Notes: generated from the letters alone by a model not told the origin. 64,000 nt of DNA from CAZOOR01 sp964581505 (GCA_964581505.1 CAZOOR010000005.1:1-64000), one strand, 5' to 3'. Shown: positions 1 to 9,381, counted from the stretch's first letter. Made by a program: numbers and translations.

Positions 1-30
1 CATATTGCGAATATAAAAAAACATAAAAAA

Positions 31-57
31 AGAGACTGCCATTTTCGGGCAGTCTCT
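31..57 (-). terminator. Intrinsic terminator of the pnp operon
   Basis: A perfect 10-bp inverted repeat (AGAGACTGCC / GGCAGTCTCT, loop of 7) lies 24 bases past the pnp stop codon. On the minus strand it is followed directly by a run of seven T. This is a textbook rho-independent terminator closing the nusA-to-pnp gene series. Confidence 0.9.
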
Positions 58-81
58 TTAAATGTTCTAACTGTAATAATA

Positions 82-2358
82 TTAACGATTATAGTTGCGG
101 GAGTTTCCTCTATCTCTGTTAGAACCGCCTCTACGGTCTCCACCGCGTCTGTCGCCACCTCTGCGGTCGTCATATCTGCGATTATTGTTTCTTCGGTTGT
201 CTCGTTTTTCCATACTTCTTTCCTGCGAACGCTGATATTCCTCTTCCGACATACCTTCCGGTTTCGGCAATAATACCTTGCGACTCAATCTGAATTTGCC
301 GTCCCGAGTAGATTCAATTAACTTAACTTCGACAACATCACCTACATTAAGTACATCTTCCACATTCTCGACTCTCTCGTGAGCAATTTGCGAAATATGC
401 AATAAGCCCTGTTTCTTCGGCATAAATTCAACAATAGCACCAATACCTTCTTTTATTTCCTTAACAACTCCCGAATAGTTCTCACCATCAACAGGGTCCT
501 TAATAATTGATTCTATAATTTCTCGTGCCTTTTCTCCGTCTTCCTGATTAACCGAAGCAATAATAACAGTACCGTCATCTTTAATATCCACTTCGGCAGT
601 AGTTTCTTTGACAATACCGCGAATGGTCTCGCCACCGCTACCAATAACAGCACCGATTTTATCCTGCGGAATAGACATAGTTAAAAATCTTGGAGCATAT
701 CTCGAAAGCTCATCATTCGGAGCATCAATTAAGTCGTTCATAATACCGAGAATGTGCATACGCCCATCCTTTGCCTGTTGCAAAGCAGTGCGAAGAATAT
801 CCCAAGAAAGTCCTTCAATTTTAATATCCATCTGGCAGGCAGTTATTCCGTCTGCTGTACCTGTTACTTTAAAGTCCATATCGCCGAGGAAATCCTCATC
901 GCCGAGAATATCACTAAGCACAGCAACATTATCATCTTCTTTGATTAATCCCATAGCAATACCGGCAACAGCTTTTTTCATAGGAACACCTGCATTGAAA
1001 AGTGCAAGACTGCCCGCACACACAGTAGCCATAGAAGATGAACCGTTAGATTCCAGAATATCCGAAACTATGCGAATAGTGTATGGAAAATCTTCATGAG
1101 CAGGAGCCATAATTTTCAAAGCACGCTCTGCAAGATTGCCATGCCCTATTTCTCTTCTTCCGGTCATCAATCTACCTACTTCGCCCGTACTGAACGGCGG
1201 GAAATTATAATGCAAATAGAATGGATTTGTATATGTCGGTTGCAAACCGTCAATCATCTGTTCTTCCTTTGCCGTACCCAATGTAACAGTCGTCAAACTC
1301 TGTGTTTCGCCACGAGTGAAAAGAGCGGAGCCGTGGGCTCTCGGAAGAAGCCCTACCTCGACAGAAATCGGACGAATTTCCGTAAGTCCTCTACCGTCCA
1401 ATCTTTTTGATTCGTCAAGAATCATCTTACGCATTTCGGCTTTTTCCAATTTTTTGAAGATAGCGGCAATTTCCTTATTTAGAAATTCTTCGTCAAAATC
1501 CTCATCATTAGAATATTTTTCCATTGCTTTCTCGAAAGCGGCATCAAAAAGATTGCTACGAGTTTCATTTCTCTCTGTCTTGCTCGAAATTGTATGGACA
1601 TAAGTTTTCAAATCATCGAAAATAGTATCCTTAACAAGAGCAACCAATTCCTCATCAGGTTCGTGTTCAACAAATTCACGCTTCTTAATATCTAAGCTAT
1701 CTGCAAGTTCTTTCTGCAAACCATTGAATTTCCTAATATTTTCATGAGCAAATTCCAAAGCTTCGAGAAATAGTTCTTCGGAAATTTCCTTGCTTTCGCC
1801 TTCGACCATAGTAATGGCTGTATCAGTACCGGCAACTGAAAGGTCAAACTCCGATTCTTTCAACTGCTCGAAAGAAGGATTAAGCACAAGTTCACCATCA
1901 ATTTTTCCTACTCGAACTTCCGAAACAGGACCATTGAAAGGAATATCGGAAATCATAAGAGCGGCGGAAGCGCCGAACATAGCAAGTACATCAGGCTCAA
2001 TTTCCGGCTCTGCGGAAAATACAGTTGCAATCACCTGAGTTTCAAATCGCCATGTTTTTGGAATTAAGGGTCTGATAGGTCTGTCAATAAGCCTTGAAGC
2101 CAAAACCTCAATATCACTTGGGCGTGCTTCTCTTTTTAGAAATCCACCTGGGATTTTTCCGGCAGAAGCGGTTTTAATGCGATATTCGCACTGCAAAGGC
2201 AAAAAATCAACATCACGTTCCGTATCAGCGGCAACAGCCGTAACGAGTACCATAGTCTCATTGCATTTAACCATAACAGAACCGTTTGCCTGTTTGGCAA
2301 GTTTGCCTGTTTCCAAAGAATATTCTTTACCGAATAACTCAATTGTTTTTGTAATCAT
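82..2358 (-). CDS. pnp: Polyribonucleotide nucleotidyltransferase (PNPase)
   Basis: PNPase is a phosphorolytic 3'-5' exoribonuclease of mRNA decay, acting as a trimer in the cytoplasm. The 758 residues show two RNase PH-type cores, with the second-core segment DMDFKVTGTADGITACQMD, then a KH domain (IGSGGETI, about residue 565) and an S1 domain (about 626-700). After S1 comes a tail of about 45 residues rich in Arg, Gly and Asn with three DRRGG repeats, longer than the usual E. coli-type end and probably RNA-binding (inference). A terminator hairpin separates it from rpsO upstream, and a TATATTTG -7-like box (2393-2400) lies just before the gene, so it may have its own promoter as well as readthrough. 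Confidence 0.98.
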   Translation of the reverse strand: MITKTIELFGKEYSLETGKLAKQANGSVMVKCNETMVLVTAVAADTERDVDFLPLQCEYRIKTASAGKIPGGFLKREARPSDIEVLASRLIDRPIRPLIPKTWRFETQVIATVFSAEPEIEPDVLAMFGASAALMISDIPFNGPVSEVRVGKIDGELVLNPSFEQLKESEFDLSVAGTDTAITMVEGESKEISEELFLEALEFAHENIRKFNGLQKELADSLDIKKREFVEHEPDEELVALVKDTIFDDLKTYVHTISSKTERNETRSNLFDAAFEKAMEKYSNDEDFDEEFLNKEIAAIFKKLEKAEMRKMILDESKRLDGRGLTEIRPISVEVGLLPRAHGSALFTRGETQSLTTVTLGTAKEEQMIDGLQPTYTNPFYLHYNFPPFSTGEVGRLMTGRREIGHGNLAERALKIMAPAHEDFPYTIRIVSDILESNGSSSMATVCAGSLALFNAGVPMKKAVAGIAMGLIKEDDNVAVLSDILGDEDFLGDMDFKVTGTADGITACQMDIKIEGLSWDILRTALQQAKDGRMHILGIMNDLIDAPNDELSRYAPRFLTMSIPQDKIGAVIGSGGETIRGIVKETTAEVDIKDDGTVIIASVNQEDGEKAREIIESIIKDPVDGENYSGVVKEIKEGIGAIVEFMPKKQGLLHISQIAHERVENVEDVLNVGDVVEVKLIESTRDGKFRLSRKVLLPKPEGMSEEEYQRSQERSMEKRDNRRNNNRRYDDRRGGDRRGGDRRGGSNRDRGNSRNYNR

Positions 2359-2392
2359 AGTCGTTATTTATTAAAAATGTAAAAATGTTATG

Positions 2393-2400
2393 CAAATATA
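2393..2400 (-). promoter_or_regulatory. Possible pnp promoter -7 box (TATATTTG)
   Basis: On the minus strand TATATTTG matches the TAnnTTTG -7 consensus known from Bacteroidota. It lies about 35 bases before the pnp ATG and overlaps the T-run of the rpsO terminator. No clear -33 TTTG is visible, so the call is tentative. Confidence 0.4.
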
Positions 2401-2403
2401 AAA

Positions 2404-2430
2404 AAAGCGGTAATAGCATTTTACCGCTTT
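2404..2430 (-). terminator. Intrinsic terminator after rpsO
   Basis: A 10-bp perfect stem (AAAGCGGTAA / TTACCGCTTT, loop of 7) is followed on the minus strand by TTTTATATTTG. It sits between rpsO and pnp, the place where other bacteria carry a terminator and RNase III processing site, so partial readthrough into pnp is likely (inference). Confidence 0.75.
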
Positions 2431-2462
2431 AAGTCTTGAATTATGATATATTAATCGACAAA

Positions 2463-2729
2463 TTATTTTCTCAAGGAAAGAGCCGCAATCACTTCGCGAT
2501 AGCGTATAACGTCTTTCTTCATCAAATAATTCAATAAGCGTCTTCTCTTGCTAACCATCTGTATCAAGCCTCTGCGGCTGTGATGGTCTTTTTTATGAGA
2601 TGCAAGATGACCGGTCAAATCGTTAATTCTAGCGGTAAGAATTGCAACCTGAACTTCCGGCTTACCGGTGTCATTTTTCGCTTCTCCGAACTTATCTACT
2701 ATTTCTTGTTTTTGGTCTTTATAAATCAT
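2463..2729 (-). CDS. rpsO: 30S ribosomal protein S15
   Basis: S15 binds 16S rRNA helices 20-22 and nucleates the platform of the small subunit. The 88-residue product is the standard length and carries the family segments TGKPEVQVAILTARINDLTGHL and HHSRRGL, with the basic C-terminal half (KRRRLLNYLMKKD). The rpsO-pnp order is conserved widely. A TATATTTG box at 2777-2784, just past the ribF stop, may give it a promoter of its own. The ATG follows a CGGAG sequence at 9 bases. Confidence 0.98.
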   Translation of the reverse strand: MIYKDQKQEIVDKFGEAKNDTGKPEVQVAILTARINDLTGHLASHKKDHHSRRGLIQMVSKRRRLLNYLMKKDVIRYREVIAALSLRK

Positions 2730-2776
2730 TTAATTACTCCGTTTATAATAGAATTACAAATTTACGTATTTCTATT

Positions 2777-2784
2777 CAAATATA
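2777..2784 (-). promoter_or_regulatory. Possible rpsO promoter -7 box (TATATTTG)
   Basis: On the minus strand TATATTTG lies between the ribF stop and rpsO, about 48 bases before the rpsO ATG. It matches TAnnTTTG fully. The only upstream TTG is further away than the usual -33 spacing, so confidence is modest. Confidence 0.4.
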
Positions 2785-2788
2785 AAAA

Positions 2789-3721
2789 TTATTTTATTTT
2801 CTTTCTGCAAGTAAGCTCATCTTTTTTAAGTTGTTCAATCAATCCATCTACACTCGAAAATTTTTGTTCGTCTCTGATAAACTCTAAGAATTCAATCCTT
2901 ATAGTTTCATCATATATATCACGAGTAAAATCAAAAATATTTGTCTCAAATGTCCTACCTTCATTCAACTTAAAGGTGGGTCGTAAACCAATATTTGTCA
3001 TACCGTAATACTCCTCATTGCCAATTGTTACTTTTACAAAATATACGCCGTTCGAGGGCAATAGTTTTGCGTCATCTTCCAAATGTAAATTTGCAGTAGG
3101 AAAACCTATCGTTCTTCCACGCATATCACCTTTAATAACAGTACCCTTAGCAAAATAATTATATCCCAAAAGTTCGTTCGCAAGTGTCAAATTGCGACTT
3201 TTAATTGCTTGGCGAATTTTTGTACTTGATATTATTAATTCTTTTTCTTGACAAACATCAGCTTTCTCTACATCAAAACCAAATCTTTCGCCCTGCCCCT
3301 TCAATAGGCTAATATCGCCTTCCCTATTCTTACCAAACAAATGGTCATAACCAATCAATATTTTACTGACTCCTACCTTATTTACAATTAGTTCCCTAAT
3401 AAATACATCGGGTGGTGTTTGTGAAAATTGATAAGTAAAAGGAATAACCAGCACATTGGAAATGCCATTATTTTCAAAGAGTTCGAGACGTTCGTTAATC
3501 GTGGATAGCAATTCGAGTGGTGCTTTATCTTTTCTCCTTACAACCTGCTGAGGGTGAGGGTGGAACGTCATAACCAAATTGCGATAAAAAAGCCGCTCAC
3601 TCTGATTAATTAGGGTTCGCAAAATTGATTGATGCCCCTTATGTACACCGTCAAATGTTCCAACGGTTAGGATTGTTTCTTTTTTAAAATCTATTTCTTC
3701 AAATCCCCTAAATACTCTCAT
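2789..3721 (-). CDS. ribF: Bifunctional riboflavin kinase / FAD synthetase
   Basis: RibF converts riboflavin to FMN and FMN to FAD. The 310 residues, normal for the family, begin with the nucleotidyltransferase domain (TVGTFDGVHKGHQSIL, with the GxHxGH-type ATP site; TFHPHPQQV) and end with the riboflavin kinase domain (GRTIGFPTANL, about residue 200). The start overlaps the end of truB by 14 bases, implying translational coupling. The truB-ribF-rpsO order is common in bacteria. Confidence 0.97.
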   Translation of the reverse strand: MRVFRGFEEIDFKKETILTVGTFDGVHKGHQSILRTLINQSERLFYRNLVMTFHPHPQQVVRRKDKAPLELLSTINERLELFENNGISNVLVIPFTYQFSQTPPDVFIRELIVNKVGVSKILIGYDHLFGKNREGDISLLKGQGERFGFDVEKADVCQEKELIISSTKIRQAIKSRNLTLANELLGYNYFAKGTVIKGDMRGRTIGFPTANLHLEDDAKLLPSNGVYFVKVTIGNEEYYGMTNIGLRPTFKLNEGRTFETNIFDFTRDIYDETIRIEFLEFIRDEQKFSSVDGLIEQLKKDELTCRKKIK

Positions 3722-4454
3722 TTTTCACTGCCGAATTTGAGTCAATATTTTTAATTAATTGTTCAATATCCGAAATAGTCAAAGCATCATTGACCGAAAA
3801 ATCGCCGATAGCAGTTCGTCTCAATGCGGCAAGGTAAGCCCCCGTATTTAATTGTTCCCCAATATCCCTTGCCAATGCTCTGATATATGTACCCTTTGAG
3901 CATTTGATTTCAGTCTCAAAATATGGTAAATCTCGGCTCAATACTTTAATATATTCCACAAAGACCTTGACAGGCTTAATATCTACATCAATTCCTTTTC
4001 TTGCCAATTTGTAAAGTCGCTTTCCTTTAACTTTCTTAGCGGAATATTTCGGTGGAGTTTGCATGATTTCTCCCTCGAAAGAGCGGCAAACATCATCAAT
4101 GTTAGTTCCCGTAACAAATGAATAATCCCTGATATTCTCTTCCGGCTTTTCGGAATCATCTGTTTCGGTAGTTGCACCGAGTTTGATTTTTGCCAAGTAT
4201 GTTTTGTCCAAACCTTGAAATTCATTGATTCTCTTAGTAAATTTACCGCAACATACAATCAAAAGACCGCTTGCTAATGGGTCTAATGTACCGGCATGCC
4301 CGATTTTTTTAATTTTAAACAGATTTCTTAATTTAGCAATAACATCGAAAGAAGTCCAATTCAAATCTTTATCAATCAGCAACATTCCGCCGGTATCACG
4401 GGCGGTATTCAGCCATTCTTCAAATTGATTGATTGAATTTTTTGAAAGTAGCAT
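3708..4454 (-). CDS. truB: tRNA pseudouridine(55) synthase
   Basis: TruB makes pseudouridine 55 in the T loop of tRNAs. The 248 residues contain the catalytic motif HAGTLDPLASGLL, whose Asp is the nucleophile, and downstream segments such as CSKGTYIRALARDIGE typical of the family. It ends within ribF and starts 3 bases after the rbfA stop. Length is at the short end for TruB, with no long C-terminal PUA-like extension visible. Confidence 0.97.
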   Translation of the reverse strand: MLLSKNSINQFEEWLNTARDTGGMLLIDKDLNWTSFDVIAKLRNLFKIKKIGHAGTLDPLASGLLIVCCGKFTKRINEFQGLDKTYLAKIKLGATTETDDSEKPEENIRDYSFVTGTNIDDVCRSFEGEIMQTPPKYSAKKVKGKRLYKLARKGIDVDIKPVKVFVEYIKVLSRDLPYFETEIKCSKGTYIRALARDIGEQLNTGAYLAALRRTAIGDFSVNDALTISDIEQLIKNIDSNSAVKNESI

Positions 4455-4457
4455 AAG

Positions 4458-4829
4458 TTATTCTTGGGTACTATCGATTTTGTCAGACTCGGGACTTTTA
4501 ACGGATTCAATTAATTCCTGAATATGTTCCATTTGCTCTAATGTATCATCATGATAAAAACGCAGTTCCGGCGTATAACGCAACCTGATTTTGTGTCCAA
4601 GCTCCGCCCGCAACATTTTGCTTCGAGATTCCAAAACATCAAGGAACTCGCCTGGTCCGGCATTGCCCCCATAGATGCTAATATATACTTTGGCAATATG
4701 CAGGTCATTGGTTAGCTTGACAGACGTAATTGTTGCCAAGCCGGCGGAATGCTCATTTGCCAAATTATTAACATCATTTACAAGTGCGCGTTTGATAACA
4801 CTTGCTACTTTTTCCGACCTAACCGACAT
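4458..4829 (-). CDS. rbfA: 30S ribosome-binding factor A
   Basis: RbfA is a small KH-type assembly factor needed for late 16S rRNA maturation and cold adaptation. The 123-residue product has the family N terminus (RSEKVASVIKRAL), an IYGG strand region and the RLRYTPELRFYHDDT segment before the C-terminal helix. It starts at the base after the infB stop and sits between infB and truB, its standard place. Confidence 0.96.
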   Translation of the reverse strand: MSVRSEKVASVIKRALVNDVNNLANEHSAGLATITSVKLTNDLHIAKVYISIYGGNAGPGEFLDVLESRSKMLRAELGHKIRLRYTPELRFYHDDTLEQMEHIQELIESVKSPESDKIDSTQE

Positions 4830-7691
4830 TTATGATAACCGTCTTTTTATTTCAACAATTTTATATGCTTCGATAATATCACCAACCTGAACATCATTAA
4901 AATTATGAAGCATAATACCGCATTCGTAACCGGTATCAACTTCTTTAACGTCATCTTTATTTCGTTTCAAAGAATCCAAAGTGCCTGTGAAAACAGGCAG
5001 ACCGTCACGCAATAGTCTTACCTTATCATTTCTCGAAATTTTACCATTTAGGACATAGCAACCTGCAATTGAGCCTAATCGACTTATTTTATAAACCTTA
5101 CGAACTTCAACCTCTGCCGTAATATCTTCCTTCAAGTCAGGTGTTAATAAACCTTCAAGGCTAAGCCTTACTTCTTCTATACAGTCATAAATAATTTCAT
5201 ATAATCTAATATCAACGGAATTTACATCGCCCATCTTGCGTGCGGCACCGGACATAGAGACGTGGAAACCGAGAATAACCGCACCGGAAGCAATGGCAAG
5301 CATAACATCAGATTCGTTAATATTGCCAACCCCTTTGTGTATAATATCAACCTTAACTTCACCTGTCGAAAGTTTCAATATCGAATCGGAAAGTGCCTCG
5401 ACAGAACCTACTACATCTGCTTTAATGATAATATTAAGAGTATTAATCTCACCATCATGAATTTGCTTAGAGAGCTGGTCCAAAGTAATAATTTTGGATT
5501 TTTTGAATTCCTGTTGTCTCTTCAAAACATTTCTATCTGTTGCAACCTGTTTAGCTTTAGATTCGGTTTCAACAACATTAAAAATATCACCGGCTTCCGG
5601 TAATCCGTTAAAACCAATGACTCTTACAGGCATTGAAGGACCTGCCTTTTTGACATCTTTTCCTCTTTCGTCAAGCATTCTGCGAACCTTGCCCCACTGG
5701 ACGCCGGCAACAAAGCTATCACCGATAGACAGCGTTCCGTTTTGGACAATAAGGGTAGCAACAGCACCAAAGCCTTTTGCCATATCAGCTTCGACTATTG
5801 TTCCGCCTGAATTCCTGTCAGGATTTGCTTTTAAATCAAGCATTTCCGTTTCGAGAAGGATTTTTTCTAACAACTGGTCAATATTAATACCTTTTTTAGC
5901 AGAAATTTCGACCGATTGGTTCTTTCCACCCCACTCTTCGACCAAGACATTCAAATCTGCCAATTGCTGTTTAATTCTTTCCGGATTTGAATCAACTTTA
6001 TCAATTTTGTTAATAGCCACAATAATCGGGACATTTGCGGCTTGGGCATGGCTGACAGCCTCAATCGTCTGGGGCATTACCGCATCATCAGCGGCAACGA
6101 CAAGAACAACAATATCAGTTACGAGTGCGCCTCTTGCCCTCATTGCTGTAAACGCTTCGTGTCCGGGTGTATCAAGAAAAGTAATAAACTTACCATTCTC
6201 TAATTCCACTTGATAAGCACCGATATGCTGAGTAATACTACCTTTTTCACCGGCAACGACATTTGACTTTCTGATAAAATCAAGAAGTGAGGTTTTACCA
6301 TGGTCAACGTGTCCCATAATCGTAACAATGGGTGAACGCGGCTTCAATAATTCCGGCGGGTCATCATCTTCAAATTCAATTATTTGCATTGCTTTTTCAT
6401 CAACAAATTCGACATCTAAGCCGTAATCGCTCGCAATAATTGTAATTGTATCCTTATCAAGACGCTGGTTGATACTAACCATCAGCCCTAAATCAAGGCA
6501 CTTCAAGATAATATCATTAGCACCAACACCCATCATTTCTGCTAAATCGGCAGTAGTAACAAATTCCGTAAGTTTGAGAATTTTATCTTCAATCTGCTGT
6601 TCTTCAACTTTCTTACGTTCTTTCTCCTGCCGTTGTTCTTTCTTCTTCTGTTTTAGTTTTGTTTTTCGTCCCGATGCTACGGAATCTTCCATACCGGCAA
6701 GAGTTTGTCTCATTGTTCTGAGAACATCTTCCTCTTTGATTTGCTCCCTAATGGGTTTCTTTCTTCTTCTTTTTCTCTTTTCGGCTTTTTCCGAACCAAT
6801 CTCAATTTTCTTGCCTTTTAGCCCCTTATTCTTTCTCTTGAATTTATCCTTCTTATCAGTGGACGTAGAACTTGTATAAGGGCTTTTTGTATCCTTAGAA
6901 TCCTTAGAATCCTTAGTGTCTTTTGTATCTTTCTTGACTCTCTTCTTTACCTTCTTGTCAAGGTCAATCTTACCGACAATAGTAAGTCCTGGCTTTTTCC
7001 TTCCGGTACCACCATCAGCACCCAACTTAACTTCAGCAAGAGCTTTTCTTTTTTTCTTTCTCTTTGCCCTATGTTCACCGGCTTTTTTCTGCGGAGATTT
7101 AACATCTTCTTTCTTTCTTTCGCCGGTTCTTTCTTTTGTATCCTTTTGGGTTTTCTTTTCAGAGCTTACAAGTTTCTCTGTGTCTTTCGGTTTCGGAACA
7201 AGAGCAGTTTTTTCATCTTTTTGAGACGACTGTTCCTTTGGCTTATCCTCAACAATCAAATCATCTTTCTTGCTGTCTTTCCTTTTCTTTGCTTTTGGCA
7301 ATTCGTCTGTTTCGCTTATCTCTTCAATAAGGCTCATAGCAGCCGGCTTTTTAACGGGTTTTTTCTTTGCCTTTTGAATGACAACAGGTTCAGGTGCCTC
7401 TACTTCATCAGGCTTAACAGTTTCTTCCTTTGGTTTAGCAACTGTTTTAGACTTCGAATCCGAAGCACTTTGGCGTGCTTGCTTCATTTTTTCAACTTTT
7501 TCACGCTGTTTCTCTGCTAATTTTAGTTCTTTTTTAAACTTATCATAAACCAAATCCAGCATTTCGGGCGTAAGAAAAGCCGTGGGCTTATTCTCAATAG
7601 AATGTCCCTTGTTATTGAGGAATTCCACAATGGTATCCCTGCCTATATTAATCTCCGAAGCGATTTTTATTAATCTGACTTTACCGGCCAT
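4830..7691 (-). CDS. infB: Translation initiation factor IF-2
   Basis: IF-2 is the GTPase that delivers fMet-tRNA to the 30S subunit and promotes subunit joining. The 953 residues start with an IF2-N fold (VRLIKIASEINIGRDTIVEFL), followed by roughly 300 residues of Lys/Glu-rich, low-complexity linker. Within it is a short degenerate tandem, KDTKDTKDSKDSKDTK, matched by repeated DNA at about 6895-6935. A second N domain precedes the GTPase (GHVDHGKT at about residue 459, DTPGHEAF, NKID), then domains II-IV. The long linker is normal for FCB bacteria. Fully open on this strand; the long opposite-strand frames here are codon-bias shadows. Confidence 0.98.
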   Translation of the reverse strand: MAGKVRLIKIASEINIGRDTIVEFLNNKGHSIENKPTAFLTPEMLDLVYDKFKKELKLAEKQREKVEKMKQARQSASDSKSKTVAKPKEETVKPDEVEAPEPVVIQKAKKKPVKKPAAMSLIEEISETDELPKAKKRKDSKKDDLIVEDKPKEQSSQKDEKTALVPKPKDTEKLVSSEKKTQKDTKERTGERKKEDVKSPQKKAGEHRAKRKKKRKALAEVKLGADGGTGRKKPGLTIVGKIDLDKKVKKRVKKDTKDTKDSKDSKDTKSPYTSSTSTDKKDKFKRKNKGLKGKKIEIGSEKAEKRKRRRKKPIREQIKEEDVLRTMRQTLAGMEDSVASGRKTKLKQKKKEQRQEKERKKVEEQQIEDKILKLTEFVTTADLAEMMGVGANDIILKCLDLGLMVSINQRLDKDTITIIASDYGLDVEFVDEKAMQIIEFEDDDPPELLKPRSPIVTIMGHVDHGKTSLLDFIRKSNVVAGEKGSITQHIGAYQVELENGKFITFLDTPGHEAFTAMRARGALVTDIVVLVVAADDAVMPQTIEAVSHAQAANVPIIVAINKIDKVDSNPERIKQQLADLNVLVEEWGGKNQSVEISAKKGINIDQLLEKILLETEMLDLKANPDRNSGGTIVEADMAKGFGAVATLIVQNGTLSIGDSFVAGVQWGKVRRMLDERGKDVKKAGPSMPVRVIGFNGLPEAGDIFNVVETESKAKQVATDRNVLKRQQEFKKSKIITLDQLSKQIHDGEINTLNIIIKADVVGSVEALSDSILKLSTGEVKVDIIHKGVGNINESDVMLAIASGAVILGFHVSMSGAARKMGDVNSVDIRLYEIIYDCIEEVRLSLEGLLTPDLKEDITAEVEVRKVYKISRLGSIAGCYVLNGKISRNDKVRLLRDGLPVFTGTLDSLKRNKDDVKEVDTGYECGIMLHNFNDVQVGDIIEAYKIVEIKRRLS

Positions 7692-7730
7692 ATAAAATAT
7701 TTACTTTTATTATTAATCTATAAATTTCAA

Positions 7731-9236
7731 TTAACTGTTTTCTTTATCATCTTTCTGATTTTCGTCATCTGAATTTTCGTCATCTTCGACAAGTTCCAAA
7801 TCAGTCTGCTCTTTGGGAGCGTTTGCTTCATCAGAAACATTATCATTTGTACTCTCATCATCTGAATCGCTGATTAAAGCATCAATATCAATTTCCGAAG
7901 AGTCGGCAGAAGCCGCAGGGTCATAATTCTTGATTTCTTCAATCATCTCATCTGTTTCAGTTTCCTCGAACTCAAGCAGAACGATAGAACGCAATTCCAA
8001 TAAATTATCTTTGGACATATTTTCAATGGAGAACAGCAGTTCCAAATCAGCTTCGAGGAATTCACGAGCAGTTTCAATCCCCATACTCAATAATGAATCA
8101 ATCAACTCTTGCCCAAATTCATCGACAAATTCAGTCAAATCAATATCCTCACCACCCTCTTTGATAAGAGTAATCGAATACCCCGTCAATTTGGAAGCCA
8201 ATCTGACATTCTGTCCGTTCTTACCAATAGCAAGCGACACCTGTTCATCGGGAACAATAACCGTAGCACTTCTAACATCTTCGGCAATAGTAATTTCCTT
8301 AATTTTAGCCGGCGACAATGCGGCGCCAATAAACTTTTTCGGGTCCTCCGAGAACTCAATCAAATCAATATTTTCATTATTTAATTCCCTTACGATAGAA
8401 TGAATTCTAATACCTTTCATACCAACACAGGCGCCAACAGGGTCCACCCTGTCATCAAAAGAAGTAACAGCAACTTTTGAGCGTTCGCCCGGGTCGCGGG
8501 AAATAGCCTTAATCTGAATAATACCGTCATAAATTTCAGGAATTTCAATTTCAAATAATCGAGCAAGAAAATCCTCGGAACCGCGGGATAAAATAATTTC
8601 GGGTTGCCCGCCCTGTCCGGTACGTCTTACTTCTTTGATAATAGTTTTTATAGCCTGATTTTTCTTATATCTGTACGGTTCGTTTGGAATTTGTTCCTCA
8701 CGCGGCAAGTGCATTTCAACTTTGTTGTGCATAACGAGAATATCATTTCTTCTAATCTGATAAATCTCACCGATAATAATCTCACCGACTTTACCAATAT
8801 ATTCGTTGTAGATATTATCTTTCTCAACATCACGAATTTTTTGGTTCAAGTTCTGTGCGGCAAGAGTAATCAATCTTCTACCGAAATTATCGGCAATATT
8901 CTCAAGAGAAATTTCCTTAATATATTCATCACCCGTTTCATATTCATCATCAAGCCCGAGTTCGCGAATTTCAGCAATAGAAATTTCTGTTTCGGGGTTT
9001 TCGACTTCCTCGACAATTTGCTTAATCAAATAAATTTCTACATCGCCTTTATCCATATTAACGATAATATCGGCATTTGATTCTTGACCGTATTTCTTTT
9101 TAACGAGCAGAGACATAGTTTCCTTAACTATGCCCTGTAAAAGGTCACGGTCAATACTTTTAGCTCTCGCCATTTCGGCAAACGCTTCGACAATTTGCTT
9201 TTTGTCAATTTTTTGTTTTACCTTGCGTCTGGGCAT
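7731..9236 (-). CDS. nusA: Transcription termination/antitermination factor NusA
   Basis: NusA binds RNA polymerase and modulates pausing, termination and antitermination. The 501 residues have the NusA N domain, an S1 domain (GEIIIGEIYQIRRNDILVM), two KH domains (GMKGIRIHSIVREL; AIGKNGQNVRLASKL) and a helix-hairpin-helix-like region (QELIDSLLSMGIETAREFL). The last about 70 residues are very acidic, as often in FCB NusA. It heads the infB operon; no rimP precedes it in this window. Its leader carries a terminator-like hairpin (9278-9297), suggesting autoregulated attenuation. Confidence 0.97.
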   Translation of the reverse strand: MPRRKVKQKIDKKQIVEAFAEMARAKSIDRDLLQGIVKETMSLLVKKKYGQESNADIIVNMDKGDVEIYLIKQIVEEVENPETEISIAEIRELGLDDEYETGDEYIKEISLENIADNFGRRLITLAAQNLNQKIRDVEKDNIYNEYIGKVGEIIIGEIYQIRRNDILVMHNKVEMHLPREEQIPNEPYRYKKNQAIKTIIKEVRRTGQGGQPEIILSRGSEDFLARLFEIEIPEIYDGIIQIKAISRDPGERSKVAVTSFDDRVDPVGACVGMKGIRIHSIVRELNNENIDLIEFSEDPKKFIGAALSPAKIKEITIAEDVRSATVIVPDEQVSLAIGKNGQNVRLASKLTGYSITLIKEGGEDIDLTEFVDEFGQELIDSLLSMGIETAREFLEADLELLFSIENMSKDNLLELRSIVLLEFEETETDEMIEEIKNYDPAASADSSEIDIDALISDSDDESTNDNVSDEANAPKEQTDLELVEDDENSDDENQKDDKENS

Positions 9237-9277
9237 TTTTTACTCTTAAAAATTATTAATTTTATTAATAACAAAAA

Positions 9278-9297
9278 AATGGGCTATTTAGCCCATT
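9278..9297 (-). terminator. Terminator-like hairpin inside the nusA leader (possible attenuator)
   Basis: On the minus strand a perfect inverted repeat AATGGGCTA / TAGCCCATT is followed by TTTTTTTG, a complete intrinsic-terminator signature. It lies 42 bases before the nusA ATG and downstream of a promoter-like sequence at 9349-9356. No minus-strand gene precedes it in this gap, so it most likely terminates the nusA leader itself. The opposite strand has no T-run directly after the stem. Confidence 0.65.
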
Positions 9298-9348
9298 CCC
9301 TTCTTTTCCGTTTCCGATTACAAAATTACGAACTTTTTCATTAAGCAA

Positions 9349-9356
9349 CAAATATA
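9349..9356 (-). promoter_or_regulatory. Probable nusA operon promoter (-7 box TATATTTG)
   Basis: TATATTTG on the minus strand matches TAnnTTTG, and a TTG lies upstream at roughly the -33 position (about 17-19 bases away). It is back to back with the plus-strand box at 9382-9389, giving divergent promoters for nusA and the acyl-CoA dehydrogenase gene. Confidence 0.55.
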
Positions 9357-9381
9357 TTAAAGTATTTAGAACAATTTTTTA

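Noticed and set aside
5494..6213. 239-aa open frame opposite infB
   Set aside because: Lies wholly antisense to a clear GTPase domain; composition (Ser/Ile/Thr-rich) is the mirror of infB codon use.
8604..9080. 158-aa frame opposite nusA
   Set aside because: Antisense to the S1/KH part of NusA; Asn/Phe-rich composition typical of a shadow.
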